Below, piece by piece: positions 8,370 through 16,757 of a DNA stretch of 59,790 bases (within the stretch, counting starts at the first letter, position 1; each line of letters starts with the position of its first letter). Origin of the DNA: Sulfurovum sp. (GTDB lineage: Bacteria; Campylobacterota; Campylobacteria; Campylobacterales; Sulfurovaceae); NCBI GenBank assembly GCA_027068435.1, contig JAMOTA010000016.1, positions 79,228 through 139,017 on the forward strand, in the 5' to 3' direction. Both the position numbers and the translations under genes were made by a program. Below the pieces are notes generated by a model. It was given only the letters and a program-made list of their open reading frames with translations. It was not told the DNA's origin and made no database searches.

Positions 8370-8795
8370 TTAGCCTTTCTTGTAAAAACTTACTATCCAA
8401 TCCCCATCTTTTTCTTGTTTTAAAATCAATCGTAAATCCTTCATTCCTTTTAATTGCCGATATACTTTCATAGCATTATTTGTTACACCTTCATTTGCTA
8501 AAAGCATACCTCTTTCTATGACTTCTGCAATGTTTAATATATCAATAGCTTCTAAGTCATTGGCTTTGTAATGCTTCAAAATATGAATAAAACCTTTTTT
8601 TTCATCTCCCATAAATAGAGTCACTTTTTGAGAATTTATATGAAAAATAGCTTTGTTTGTTGCACCATTGATAAAGTCTAGCATCATCTTTTGATTGGGC
8701 TTTAATCTTTTCTTTTTTCTACGACTATAAATAAGTTTAATTTCTTTTTGTAATTTCTCTAATTTTTGTGTATGACTCATCTTGTTCTTATCCAT
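8370..8795 (-). CDS. Small basic protein, possible BECR-fold (RelE/barnase-like) toxin
   Basis: A 141-residue protein. The first 40 residues are strongly basic (a Lys/Arg cluster near 25–34). The rest shows the spacing GFIHILKHY near 72, a helix with ILNIAEVIERG near 90, and a C-terminal pair of strands RLILKQEKDGDWIVSFY. That layout (HI..H, a helix, then a strand pair ending in an aromatic) resembles the phage BECR/PBECR nuclease group found in toxin systems. This is pattern recall only. There is no obvious antitoxin gene beside it. It sits in the accessory pocket between purB and rpmE, with a convergent promoter at 8229. Confidence 0.45.
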   Translation of the reverse strand: MDKNKMSHTQKLEKLQKEIKLIYSRRKKKRLKPNQKMMLDFINGATNKAIFHINSQKVTLFMGDEKKGFIHILKHYKANDLEAIDILNIAEVIERGMLLANEGVTNNAMKVYRQLKGMKDLRLILKQEKDGDWIVSFYKKG

Positions 8796-8883
8796 TATCT
8801 TTTTTGTTGAAGAAGATTATATCAGATATATTTATAGTTGAAAAAGCTAATGTAGGAAAAGTTAAATTTTAAACAATTTTCGA

Positions 8884-8889
8884 TATAAT
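8884..8889 (+). promoter_or_regulatory. Candidate -10 box for rpmE
   Basis: TATAAT in the context CGATATAATTTCGCC, about 118 bases before the rpmE start. It implies a leader of about 110 bases. Confidence 0.55.
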
Positions 8890-8895
8890 TTCGCC

Positions 8896-9006
8896 CTAAG
8901 TTGTCTCGCCTAAGAGCGTTGCAATGACCCTTTTTTTAGAAAAAGGAAGAGTTATAGACTAGAATAGGTTAGTTACCTATCACCAATAAAACTAAAAGGT
9001 TACAAC
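8896..9006 (+). promoter_or_regulatory. Structured 5' leader of rpmE
   Basis: The predicted untranslated region holds two hairpins: CCTTTTT-TTAG-AAAAAGG (8929–8946) and ATAGGT-TAGTT-ACCTAT (8964–8980). An AAGG ribosome site follows just before the ATG. Ribosomal protein L31 leaders that bind L31 are known in other phyla; whether this is one is inference. Confidence 0.4.
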
Positions 9007-9207
9007 ATGAGAAAAGAAATACACCCAGATTACAAAAAGTGTCAAGTAAAATGTGCTTGTGGAAATGAGTTTGAAATTAGAACAAACAAAGAGACTATGT
9101 CTGTAGATATTTGTAATGAATGTCACCCATTCTTTACAGGTTCTGAGAAAATTCTTGATGCTGCTGGTAGAGTTGAGAAGTTTAAAAGCAAATATAAATT
9201 GTCATAG
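9007..9207 (+). CDS. rpmE: Large ribosomal subunit protein bL31
   Basis: A 66-residue protein of the zinc-binding type. CX3C at residues 12–16 and C37–C40 ([11 protein letters not shown]) are the bL31 zinc ligands and signature. It binds the 50S subunit at the intersubunit bridge. It has its own promoter and long leader and is followed by a hairpin before rsmI. Confidence 0.97.
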   Translation: MRKEIHPDYKKCQVKCACGNEFEIRTNKETMSVDICNECHPFFTGSEKILDAAGRVEKFKSKYKLS

Positions 9208-9223
9208 AACTTTACTCTCTTTC

Positions 9224-9243
9224 TTGGGGACTTCTGTCCCCAA
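9224..9243 (+). terminator. Hairpin between rpmE and rsmI
   Basis: TTGGGGAC (9224–9231), loop TTCT, GTCCCCAA (9236–9243): a GC-rich 8-base stem 17 bases after the rpmE stop. The downstream tract TCTTCAAC is weakly U-rich, so it may be an attenuator or an mRNA-stabilising end rather than a strong terminator. Confidence 0.5.
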
Positions 9244-9277
9244 TCTTCAACTATTACTTATTGCCTAAAGGCACCTT

Positions 9278-10087
9278 ATGATTACATTTATCCCCACTCC
9301 TATTGGAAACCCACAAGATATTACTATTAGAGCAATAAAGCTTTTTGAAAAAACTGAAATTTTTTTATGTGAAGATACACGTCAGACCAAACGGCTTTTA
9401 CGGCTTTTAGAAGAGCGATTTGATATGTCGTATCCTGATGCAGAGTTTTACTCTTTCAATGAACACAATGGTGCAGAGCGTTTGGTACAACTAGGTGAAA
9501 CGTTAGGAGAGAAGCAGGTAGTATATGTAAGTGATGCAGGTATGCCTGTTATCTCTGATCCTGGGCAACTGCTTGTGGAGTATGCTCAAGAGCATGAACT
9601 AAAATACGATGTCTTACCAGGGGCATCTGCGGTAACTACTGCGTACGCTGCTAGTGGGTTTGAAGAGGGTAAATTTCTCTTTTATGCTTTTTTGCCACAC
9701 AAAGGTAAAGAGAGAAGTTCAGCCTTAGCAGAAGCGATGGATAATGGATTTAATACCGTACTGTATGAGTCTCCACATCGTTTAGAAAAGCTCCTTCAAG
9801 AGATAGTAACTCTCGATGAAAATAGAGAACTTTTTTTAGCAAAAGAGATAAGTAAAAAATACCAAAGATACTACCGTGGTACAGCGTTAGAGCTAAATGA
9901 AACGTTAAAAGAGTTGACTATTCGTGGAGAGTGGGTAGTGGTTATACGTGCTAAAGCAAACAGAGAAAAGAGTTTGAGTTTTACAGAAGTGTTAAATCTT
10001 GACTTACCCCCTAAGCCTAAAGCAAAGCTCCTCTCTCAGCTTAGTGACAAGAGTGTAAAAGAGTGGTATGCTCAACTCATTTTGTAG
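9278..10087 (+). CDS. rsmI: 16S rRNA 2'-O-ribose C1402 methyltransferase
   Basis: RsmI methylates the ribose of C1402 in the decoding centre. The 269-residue tetrapyrrole-methylase fold shows TPIGNPQDITIRAI at the start, EDTRQTKRLL near 33, VSDAGMPVISDPG near 83 and the LPGASAVTTAYAASG loop near 107. It heads a string with rlmB and the downstream amino-acid genes that is conserved in Campylobacter (Cj0154c–Cj0149c region, from memory). Confidence 0.95.
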   Translation: MITFIPTPIGNPQDITIRAIKLFEKTEIFLCEDTRQTKRLLRLLEERFDMSYPDAEFYSFNEHNGAERLVQLGETLGEKQVVYVSDAGMPVISDPGQLLVEYAQEHELKYDVLPGASAVTTAYAASGFEEGKFLFYAFLPHKGKERSSALAEAMDNGFNTVLYESPHRLEKLLQEIVTLDENRELFLAKEISKKYQRYYRGTALELNETLKELTIRGEWVVVIRAKANREKSLSFTEVLNLDLPPKPKAKLLSQLSDKSVKEWYAQLIL

Positions 10088-10128
10088 AGAGTATTTTACA
10101 CCTTAACCCCCTAAAAGTAAAAATTAGA

Positions 10129-10134
10129 TAAAAT
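10129..10134 (+). promoter_or_regulatory. -10-like box immediately upstream of rlmB
   Basis: GATAAAAT (box TAAAAT 10129–10134) ends 7 bases before the rlmB ATG at 10142. If used, transcription would start at or within a base or two of the ATG, giving a leaderless message. No Shine-Dalgarno is visible before this ATG. Confidence 0.35.
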
Positions 10135-10141
10135 CTCTTTT

Positions 10142-10828
10142 ATGATTATATATGGAAAACAAGTCTGTTTACATGCCTTAGAGCATCATGCAGAAAAAAT
10201 AAAAACCGTTTACGTTGCTAAAAAAGGGATACTCCCTAAAGAGCTTTTTCACAAATACCACGACAGTATTAAATTCTTAGAAGAGAAGTGGGCTCAGTCT
10301 ATGAGTAAAGGTGGCAATCACCAAGGCTTACTCTTAGAGATAGATGAGTTTGAACAAAGTTCTCTCTCTACTATTAAAAAAAGTAATTTTATTATTGTCT
10401 TAGATGGTTTAACTGATGTGGGAAATATAGGTGCTATTGTACGTTCAGCTTATGCTCTTGGTGCCGAAGCTGTTATTGCTACAGGGGTTAAACAGTTAAA
10501 TTTTGCAGCTATTACACGAAGTAGTTCAGGGGCTATGTTAGATATGCCATTTATGGTAATACCAAATGCCTTAGATATATTTAATGAACTAGCGCAGATA
10601 GGTTTTACTTTCTATGGAGCTTCTATGGATGGTAAGAGTGTGCAGGATATGACCTTTAATGAAAAAAGAGTACTGGTTTTAGGAAGTGAAGGTAAAGGAC
10701 TCTCTCGTAAAGTTTTATCTAAACTCAATCATACTGTTTCCATAGAGATGAAACACGCATTTGACTCTTTAAATGTAAGTGCCGCAGCAGCGATTTTAAT
10801 ACATAGGATGGGTCATGCAGTTAAATGA
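10142..10828 (+). CDS. rlmB: 23S rRNA 2'-O-ribose G2251 methyltransferase (TrmH/SpoU family)
   Basis: The 228-residue SPOUT methyltransferase has a short N-terminal substrate-binding part and a knotted SAM domain: DGLTDVGNIGAIVRSA near 97 (motif 1), GSEGKGLSRKV near 181 (motif 2) and LNVSAAAAILIHRM near 211 (motif 3). RlmB is the best match by context and length, although other TrmH-family targets cannot be excluded. It overlaps the next gene by 14 bases. No ribosome site is visible at its start. Confidence 0.88.
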   Translation: MIIYGKQVCLHALEHHAEKIKTVYVAKKGILPKELFHKYHDSIKFLEEKWAQSMSKGGNHQGLLLEIDEFEQSSLSTIKKSNFIIVLDGLTDVGNIGAIVRSAYALGAEAVIATGVKQLNFAAITRSSSGAMLDMPFMVIPNALDIFNELAQIGFTFYGASMDGKSVQDMTFNEKRVLVLGSEGKGLSRKVLSKLNHTVSIEMKHAFDSLNVSAAAAILIHRMGHAVK

Positions 10829-11420
10829 ATTACTTGATAAACATAGTATAAAAGAGATAAGTGTAAAGACAAATATCTCTGCGTCAAACCTTCAAATACT
10901 GATAGATAATGAGTTTAACCGTTTACAAAAAGTTAAAACTCTAGGTTTTATTTCTATTTTAGAACGTGAGTATAGTTTAGACTTAACAGAGTTAAAAGAA
11001 GAGGCATTGACATTTTATCTCAATCATCCAGAGGGTGTCAAAAGCATTGCATTTAGTGGTGAGAGTATAGAAGAGGAGGGGACTTCTAAACTTCTTCTGT
11101 TTTTTATACTTTTTCTTTTAGGGTATGCTTCATGGTATTTCTTTACACAGTTTGACAAGAAAAAACTTAGTGGGTTATTACCATTTAACGATGATAAAAT
11201 AGTAGAAATGTTTACAAAAATAGATACGATACCAGAGACGGAAATAGCCATAGAATCTGTTCTTAAAAAAGAGACAGAATCAAGTGTTGTCAATGTTGTT
11301 ATATCTGATGAAGTAAACACGACAGTCGTAACACCAAGTGTTACAGCCCAAACAAATACAACAGTAGAACTAAACACTACACTAGATATAAATAGTACCA
11401 ATGAGAGTAATATATCGTAA
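10815..11420 (+). CDS. RodZ-like protein: cytoplasmic HTH, one membrane helix, Thr-rich periplasmic tail
   Basis: A 201-residue protein of unknown role. Residues 1–60 look like a small helix-turn-helix (KEISVKTNISASNLQILI). Residues about 91–110 form one membrane helix (LLLFFILFLLGYASWYF). The rest is Thr/Asn/Val-rich and probably periplasmic and flexible. This layout matches RodZ-type cytoskeleton adaptors, but the sequence likeness is weak. The same position beside rlmB and the aminotransferase is kept in Campylobacter (Cj0152c, 'membrane protein', from memory). It overlaps rlmB by 14 bases. Confidence 0.7.
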   Translation: MQLNELLDKHSIKEISVKTNISASNLQILIDNEFNRLQKVKTLGFISILEREYSLDLTELKEEALTFYLNHPEGVKSIAFSGESIEEEGTSKLLLFFILFLLGYASWYFFTQFDKKKLSGLLPFNDDKIVEMFTKIDTIPETEIAIESVLKKETESSVVNVVISDEVNTTVVTPSVTAQTNTTVELNTTLDINSTNESNIS

Positions 11421-11448
11421 TATCATATAAGTAAAAAAGAGAGAAAAA

Positions 11449-12678
11449 ATGTTTGATGAAATACAGTTTGAAAAAATAAACCGTTTACCAAAGTATCTAT
11501 TTGCAGAGATTAATGACTTAAAAATGCAGTTAAGAAGAGATGGTAAAGATATTATAGATTTTTCTATGGGAAATCCTGATGCTGCTACTCCTAAACCTAT
11601 TGTAGATAAGCTATGTGAAACAGCTATGAAGCCAAAGACACATGGTTACTCAGCAAGTAAGGGTATATATAAACTACGTTTAGCCATGACTAACTGGTAC
11701 AAAAGAAAGTACAATGTAGATTTAGATCCAAATACTGAGGTTGTAGCAACGATGGGAAGTAAAGAGGGGTATGTCCACTTAGTTCAAGCCATTACTAACC
11801 CAGGAGATGTTGCTATCGTTCCTGATCCTACGTATCCTATCCACTCTCAAGCATTTGTATTGGCAGGTGGGTCTGTAGAGAAAATGCCACTTATTTTTGA
11901 TGAAGAGAATTTTGAAGTAGATGAGGAACAATTCTTTATAGACTTAAAAGCGTCTTTAGAGAACAATGTACCTCAGGCAAAATTTCTTGTAGTAAATTTC
12001 CCACATAATCCAACTACTGCAACAGTTACACCGCAGTTTTATGAAAAACTTGTAGCGTTAGCAAAAGAGAAACGTTTTTATATTATCTCAGATATCGCTT
12101 ATGCAGATATCACTTTTGATGGATATAAAACACCTTCTATCATGGAAGTTGAAGGGGCTAAAGATGTAGCTGTAGAAGCTTATACACTTTCAAAGTCTTA
12201 CAATATGGCAGGATGGAGAGTAGGATTTATCGTAGGAAATAAAAAACTTATTAGTGCATTACAGAGCATAAAGTCTTGGTTAGACTATGGCATGTTTACA
12301 CCTATACAAGTGGCTGCAACAGTTGCTTTAGATGAACATCACTATATCCCAGATGAGCAGATTATTCCTCGTTATCAAAAAAGACGTGATGTAATGCTTG
12401 AAGCATTTGCAAATGCTGGTTGGAAAATGGGAAAACCAAATGCCTCGATGTTTATCTGGGGTAAAATTCCTCAAAGATGTAGAGCTATGGGGAGTATGAA
12501 GTTTGCTAAGAGACTTTTGGTTGAAGCAGGTGTAGCAGTTAGCCCTGGTATTGGGTTTGGTAAATATGGAGATGAGTATGTACGTATAGCACTTATCGAA
12601 AATGAAAACCGTATCCGTCAAGCAGCAAGAAATATTAAGAAATTTTTAAAAAATGTAGAGGCGGAAAACAATGGTTAA
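11449..12678 (+). CDS. Class I/II pyridoxal-phosphate aminotransferase
   Basis: A 409-residue fold-type I aminotransferase. Signatures are SMGNPDAATP near 40, HGYSASKGI near 65, the cofactor-binding NFPHNPTT near 183, and the Schiff-base lysine in TLSKSYNMAGWRVGF near 245. The substrate is uncertain; relatives act on alanine, aspartate or diaminopimelate precursors. It overlaps hom by 8 bases, as the homologous pair does in Campylobacter (Cj0150c–Cj0149c, from memory), so a link to aspartate-family amino acids is likely. Confidence 0.88.
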   Translation: MFDEIQFEKINRLPKYLFAEINDLKMQLRRDGKDIIDFSMGNPDAATPKPIVDKLCETAMKPKTHGYSASKGIYKLRLAMTNWYKRKYNVDLDPNTEVVATMGSKEGYVHLVQAITNPGDVAIVPDPTYPIHSQAFVLAGGSVEKMPLIFDEENFEVDEEQFFIDLKASLENNVPQAKFLVVNFPHNPTTATVTPQFYEKLVALAKEKRFYIISDIAYADITFDGYKTPSIMEVEGAKDVAVEAYTLSKSYNMAGWRVGFIVGNKKLISALQSIKSWLDYGMFTPIQVAATVALDEHHYIPDEQIIPRYQKRRDVMLEAFANAGWKMGKPNASMFIWGKIPQRCRAMGSMKFAKRLLVEAGVAVSPGIGFGKYGDEYVRIALIENENRIRQAARNIKKFLKNVEAENNG

Positions 12679-13933
12679 AATAGGAATACTTGGAGTAGGT
12701 ACAGTAGGTACAAGTGTTGCAAAAATACTTGAAGAGAATGCTGAATTACTAGAAGCTAGAGCTGGTAAGAAAATAGTCGTAAAATCAGGTGTAGTAAAAA
12801 ACCTCTCAAAAGATAGAGGTTTAAAGATAACCATAACTGACAATCCTCTTGATGTTGTCAACGACCCAGAGATTGACATTGTTGTTGAGCTTATGGGTGG
12901 AGTAAAAGAGCCTTTTGAATTAGTTAAAAAAGCTTTAGCCAATGGTAAAGCTGTTGTCACTGCCAATAAAGCACTACTTGCATACCATCGTTACGAACTT
13001 GAAGTGTTAGCAGGTGATATACCTCTTATGTATGAAGCTAGTACAGCAGGGGGTATTCCTATTATCTCTGCACTACGTAACGGACTCTCTGCTAACAACA
13101 TAGACTCTATTCAAGGTATTATGAATGGAACGTGTAACTATATGCTTACAAACATGATAAACCATGGGGCTAAGTATGATGAGATACTCAAAAAGTCTCA
13201 AGAGCTAGGGTACGCAGAGGCAGATCCTACTTTTGATGTAGGTGGGTTTGACGCTTCACATAAGCTTCTTATCTTAGCAAGTATCGCTTACGGTATAGAT
13301 GCAAAACCTGAAGATATACTCATTGAGGGTATAGAGAACATTACTGCTACTGATGTAGCGTTTGCAAGAGAGTTTGGATACGAAATAAAATCTCTTGGTA
13401 TCGCTAAAAAAGTAGGTAATGGTGTAGAGCTTAGAGTCCATGCAACCATGATACCTAAAGAGTCAATGATAGCAAAAGTAGATGGTGTAATGAATGCCAT
13501 TACGGTAATAGGTGATAAAGTTGGAGAGACGATGTACTACGGAGCAGGTGCAGGTGGAGATGCCACGGCTTCTGCTGTTATCTCAGACATTGTAGATATC
13601 GTACGTGGAAATACAAACCCTATGTTAGGTTACAAACAAGCACTTAAAAATAAGCTGACACTACTCTCAAAAGATGAGATAAGTACAAACTACTACCTTA
13701 GACTAGAGGTTAATGATGAAAGCGGTGTTTTAGCAGCTATAACAAACACGTTAAGTAAGTTTGAAATCTCCATAGAATCTATGCTACAACAACCACATCC
13801 AGCAGAAGAAAGAGCAAAACTACTCTTTACAACACATGAGTGTAAAGAGAAAAAAATGAAAGAAGCCATAACAGTATTGAGTAAACTAGATGTTGTGCAT
13901 GGTGAGATAGCTATGATGAGAATAGAGAAGTAA
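12671..13933 (+). CDS. hom: Homoserine dehydrogenase
   Basis: Reduces aspartate semialdehyde to homoserine, the branch point to threonine and methionine. It has 420 residues: NAD(P)-binding GVGTVGTSVAKIL at 7–19, the catalytic region GIMNGTCNYMLTNM near 153 and DVGGFDASHKLLIL near 195, and a C-terminal ACT domain from about 345 (RLEVNDESGVLAAIT), which usually gives feedback control by threonine. Translation is coupled to the aminotransferase by an 8-base overlap. It ends 12 bases from the convergent Fic gene. Confidence 0.96.
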   Translation: MVKIGILGVGTVGTSVAKILEENAELLEARAGKKIVVKSGVVKNLSKDRGLKITITDNPLDVVNDPEIDIVVELMGGVKEPFELVKKALANGKAVVTANKALLAYHRYELEVLAGDIPLMYEASTAGGIPIISALRNGLSANNIDSIQGIMNGTCNYMLTNMINHGAKYDEILKKSQELGYAEADPTFDVGGFDASHKLLILASIAYGIDAKPEDILIEGIENITATDVAFAREFGYEIKSLGIAKKVGNGVELRVHATMIPKESMIAKVDGVMNAITVIGDKVGETMYYGAGAGGDATASAVISDIVDIVRGNTNPMLGYKQALKNKLTLLSKDEISTNYYLRLEVNDESGVLAAITNTLSKFEISIESMLQQPHPAEERAKLLFTTHECKEKKMKEAITVLSKLDVVHGEIAMMRIEK

Positions 13934-13944
13934 AGAGCATACTC

Positions 13945-15087
13945 TTAACTTACTATCTCATAACGTGTATTTTTACCAGTAGTCCCCTCTACTTGTCTAA
14001 TACACGCTTTTTTTAACAACTCAGCTATATCTCTTGAAGCTGTAGCTGTTGAAGTATCGGCAATAATAGTATATTTCTTCTTACTAAGCCCTCCTAAAAA
14101 ATTCCCACTCCCCATATCTAAAATCTTATTGAGTACTTTTGTTTGTCTTGCATTGAGTTGACTCTCTTTGTGTCTGTCCCAAAATTTGGTTTTATCTATG
14201 ATGTAGGTAAGTGACTTTTGTGCATCCATTAGAGCAACATGGAGCGTCTCAAAGAACCACTTACACCATAGGGTAATATCTATAGGGTTTTTTTGTCTAA
14301 TGTACCCAGTAGTCTGTTCTAATGCTCTGTAGTAAGCTTTTCTATTATTATTGATACTTTTTGACATCGTATAGAGCTTAGAGAGTTGAGAACTTTCAAT
14401 CTGTGAGAGTACCATGTCAGTAATGGCTCTACCTATACGGCCATTCCCATCATCAAGAGGGTGAATAATGACAAACCATAAGTGTGTAATAGCTGCTTTC
14501 ATTAGTGAGGCAGGGGTGTTGTTATACCAAGTTATAAAAGCATTCATTTCAGTTTCTAGTTTCTCTCTAGGAGGAGCTTCATAGTAAACTTTTTCTCTAC
14601 CTATAGCTCCAGAGACTATCTGCATGAGTCCCTCTCCTCTAAAAGAAGCAATATTTATTTTCTGTAAAGAATTTGACTTCTCAAACATAGTATGATGCCA
14701 TGCAAATATTTTATATAATGATAGTGGCTCATCATAATTAGTATTGGCATCTATGAGTATGTCAACATAGTTGTCCTCTTTGAGCTTTTGTCTATAATGA
14801 GTATCTTTTTTAAGCCCCAACTTCTCTTGTATAGAGGAGCGTACACTCTCTCTGTTAAGCATCTCCCCCTCTATGGCACAACTAGCCATAATCTCATCTT
14901 CTAAGGCATTGAGCTGTGTTTGCTTAATGTTATGCTCATCCATCACACTTAGGTAGCCTATAAGTTTGCCCTGTTCAAGGGTGATTTTTTGCATAAGAGG
15001 CTCTAATGCATCTTTGTCATACGTAAAGTAAGGATAGGCACTATCTTGCCATATCCATTGGGTTTGTAGTGTCATTTTTTCTTTCAT
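13945..15087 (-). CDS. Fic-domain protein with DUF4172-type N-terminus and winged-helix C-terminus
   Basis: Fic enzymes transfer AMP (or related groups) to target hydroxyls. This 380-residue protein has a DUF4172-like N-terminus (QWIWQDSAYPYFTYD). An inhibitory-helix motif SCAIEGE near residues 68–74 fits [S/T]xxxE[G/N]. The catalytic loop HPLDDGNGRIGR lies near 206–217. The C-terminal winged helix (about 310–380) includes a recognition-like helix TSTATASRDIAELLKK. The catalytic residues look intact, so it is probably active and self-inhibited. A 35-base inverted repeat lies 18 bases upstream of its start and is a likely autoregulatory operator. Confidence 0.9.
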   Translation of the reverse strand: MKEKMTLQTQWIWQDSAYPYFTYDKDALEPLMQKITLEQGKLIGYLSVMDEHNIKQTQLNALEDEIMASCAIEGEMLNRESVRSSIQEKLGLKKDTHYRQKLKEDNYVDILIDANTNYDEPLSLYKIFAWHHTMFEKSNSLQKINIASFRGEGLMQIVSGAIGREKVYYEAPPREKLETEMNAFITWYNNTPASLMKAAITHLWFVIIHPLDDGNGRIGRAITDMVLSQIESSQLSKLYTMSKSINNNRKAYYRALEQTTGYIRQKNPIDITLWCKWFFETLHVALMDAQKSLTYIIDKTKFWDRHKESQLNARQTKVLNKILDMGSGNFLGGLSKKKYTIIADTSTATASRDIAELLKKACIRQVEGTTGKNTRYEIVS

Positions 15088-15105
15088 CGTAAGTTATTAT
15101 ATCTC

Positions 15106-15140
15106 ATATGATACGTATAGTCAAATTATACGTATCATAT
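15106..15140. promoter_or_regulatory. Long perfect inverted repeat upstream of fic
   Basis: Arms ATATGATACGTATA (15106–15119) and TATACGTATCATAT (15127–15140) around a 7-base spacer. Each arm holds the palindrome ATACGTAT. It lies 18 bases before the fic start codon, over the expected promoter. It fits an operator bound by a dimeric winged-helix protein, plausibly Fic itself. Confidence 0.6.
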
Positions 15141-15330
15141 ATGATGTGAATAGTGGGGTTAATCGTATCACTTGTATTTGATGGTGTGTGGGTCTTATGT
15201 TTATTGAGGTAGAATATCATTTATAAATAATATGTGTATATATCCAAAGTTTAGATAAAAGTATGACAATTTGACATGTTTTTAGTATCTAGTTATTATT
15301 TGGTGTATAGTATTAAAAAAGGGGGAAGGC

Positions 15331-16197
15331 ATGACAAAAAAAATTGAAAAAATTAATTTAAAAAAAGCTCAACCTTTTATCAAGTGGGTGGGAGGTAAAC
15401 GAGGTTTACTTTCTCAGATTATTCCTTTATTGCCAAAAAAATTTAATAATTACTTTGAACCCTTTATTGGTGGTGGAGCATTGTTCTTTGAACTTTATGC
15501 ACAAGGCAAATTAGAAGGTAAGAAAGTATATCTTTTCGATATAAATGCTGAACTTATTAATACCTATAAAATGGTACGAGATAATCCAACAAAACTTATA
15601 AAAAAACTACATGAATTTAAAAATCAACATTCAAAAGAATATTATTATGAAGTACGTGCATGGGATAGAGAAGAGAATTTCTTAGAGTTAGATACTTTAA
15701 CACGTGCAGCAAGATTTATTTACTTAAATAAAACGTGTTTTAATGGTTTATATAGAGTAAATAAGAGTAATCAAAATAATGTACCTATTGGAAGTTATAA
15801 AAATCCAAATATTGCAGATGAGTCAGCTATATATAGAGCAAGTGAAGCTTTACAAAAGGCTACAATTTTAAATGCTACTTATAAAGATATATTAAAACTT
15901 GCAACAAAAGACGACCTTGTATATTTTGACCCTCCGTATTATCCTCTTACACCTACAGCTAGTTTCACATCCTATAGTGAATTTGAATTTTTAGATAAAG
16001 AACAAGAAGAACTTTTTGAAGTATTTTATGAATTAGATAAAAAAGGGTGTAATGTAGTACATAGTAATTCAGACACCACTTTTATAAATGAACTCTATCA
16101 AAAGTTTGATATTCAAAATATTCAGGCTAATAGGTTTATTAATAGTAAAAGTAGTGGGCGTGGGAAGATTAGTGAAGTTTTGGTGAGGAATATTTGA
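15331..16197 (+). CDS. DNA adenine-N6 methyltransferase, Dam/DpnM class (D12)
   Basis: This 288-residue alpha-class adenine methyltransferase opens with the SAM motif PFIKWVGGKRGLL near residue 16. It continues with FEPFIGGGALFFELY near 43 and the catalytic DPPYYPLTPTASFTSYSEFEF near 198. By family and by the DpnII-like nuclease two genes downstream it should protect GATC sites. The start follows a GGGGGAAGG ribosome site. The gene and its followers are visibly richer in AAT/GAA/ATT codons than the core genes around them, which suggests transfer. A -10-like TATAGT lies near 15306. Confidence 0.92.
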   Translation: MTKKIEKINLKKAQPFIKWVGGKRGLLSQIIPLLPKKFNNYFEPFIGGGALFFELYAQGKLEGKKVYLFDINAELINTYKMVRDNPTKLIKKLHEFKNQHSKEYYYEVRAWDREENFLELDTLTRAARFIYLNKTCFNGLYRVNKSNQNNVPIGSYKNPNIADESAIYRASEALQKATILNATYKDILKLATKDDLVYFDPPYYPLTPTASFTSYSEFEFLDKEQEELFEVFYELDKKGCNVVHSNSDTTFINELYQKFDIQNIQANRFINSKSSGRGKISEVLVRNI

Positions 16198-16757
16198 TGA
16201 ATAATTGTAAGAATATTCGGGATGAATTTGATTTGATAGATAAAATAGATTTTTTTATTCAAATTAATGATGGAAATTTTGAACAAAATAGAAAAATAAT
16301 TAGAGATGAACTTGTAAAATTATTTCAAAATGAAAAAGCGGGGCAAGGTAAAGGCTCGTTGTCAACTAGAGTAATATATTGTGTAGAAAAAATTGGTAAT
16401 GAAATTATCTATTTAAAAAGACCTGCACCATTAAATAAAGGTTTTGATTTTGAAATACATACTAAAAGTAAGTTGTTTGAAGGAAGAGTGAAAAGTAGAC
16501 CTAGACATCAAGATATTTTGAATAATTTAAATAAGTTAAAGATGTTAGATGAGACTATTTTTACTAATGTTCAAAAAATTATTGATGAAATATACTTGTG
16601 TAATGATAAGAATATTGAGTCAATTGATTTTCAATTTAATAATTTAAATGTAACTATCTTGCTAAAACTAATTAAATGGTTGTTTTTAGAACAAGATATT
16701 ACCTATTGGAGTTTTTCAGGTAGAGAAATGTTTTATAAGGCTTTAAAGAATGTTTAA
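16197..16757 (+). CDS. Middle gene of the DpnII-like operon, unknown
   Basis: A 186-residue protein from ATG 16197, which overlaps the methyltransferase stop by one base; a TTG at 16194 is the alternative start. Residues about 45–55 (EKAGQGKGSLSTRVIYC) and RPAPLNKGFDFEIH near 80 are the most distinctive parts, and no membrane segment is present. I do not recognise a domain. It is locked between the methyltransferase and the nuclease by overlaps on both sides (1 and 8 bases), so it is probably a component or specificity/accessory protein of the same restriction system. Confidence 0.6.
   Translation: MNNCKNIRDEFDLIDKIDFFIQINDGNFEQNRKIIRDELVKLFQNEKAGQGKGSLSTRVIYCVEKIGNEIIYLKRPAPLNKGFDFEIHTKSKLFEGRVKSRPRHQDILNNLNKLKMLDETIFTNVQKIIDEIYLCNDKNIESIDFQFNNLNVTILLKLIKWLFLEQDITYWSFSGREMFYKALKNV

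Noticed and set aside
11024-11401. 125-codon open frame on the minus strand
   Set aside because: It is the shadow of the Thr-rich tail of the RodZ-like gene, whose overlaps and synteny support the plus strand.
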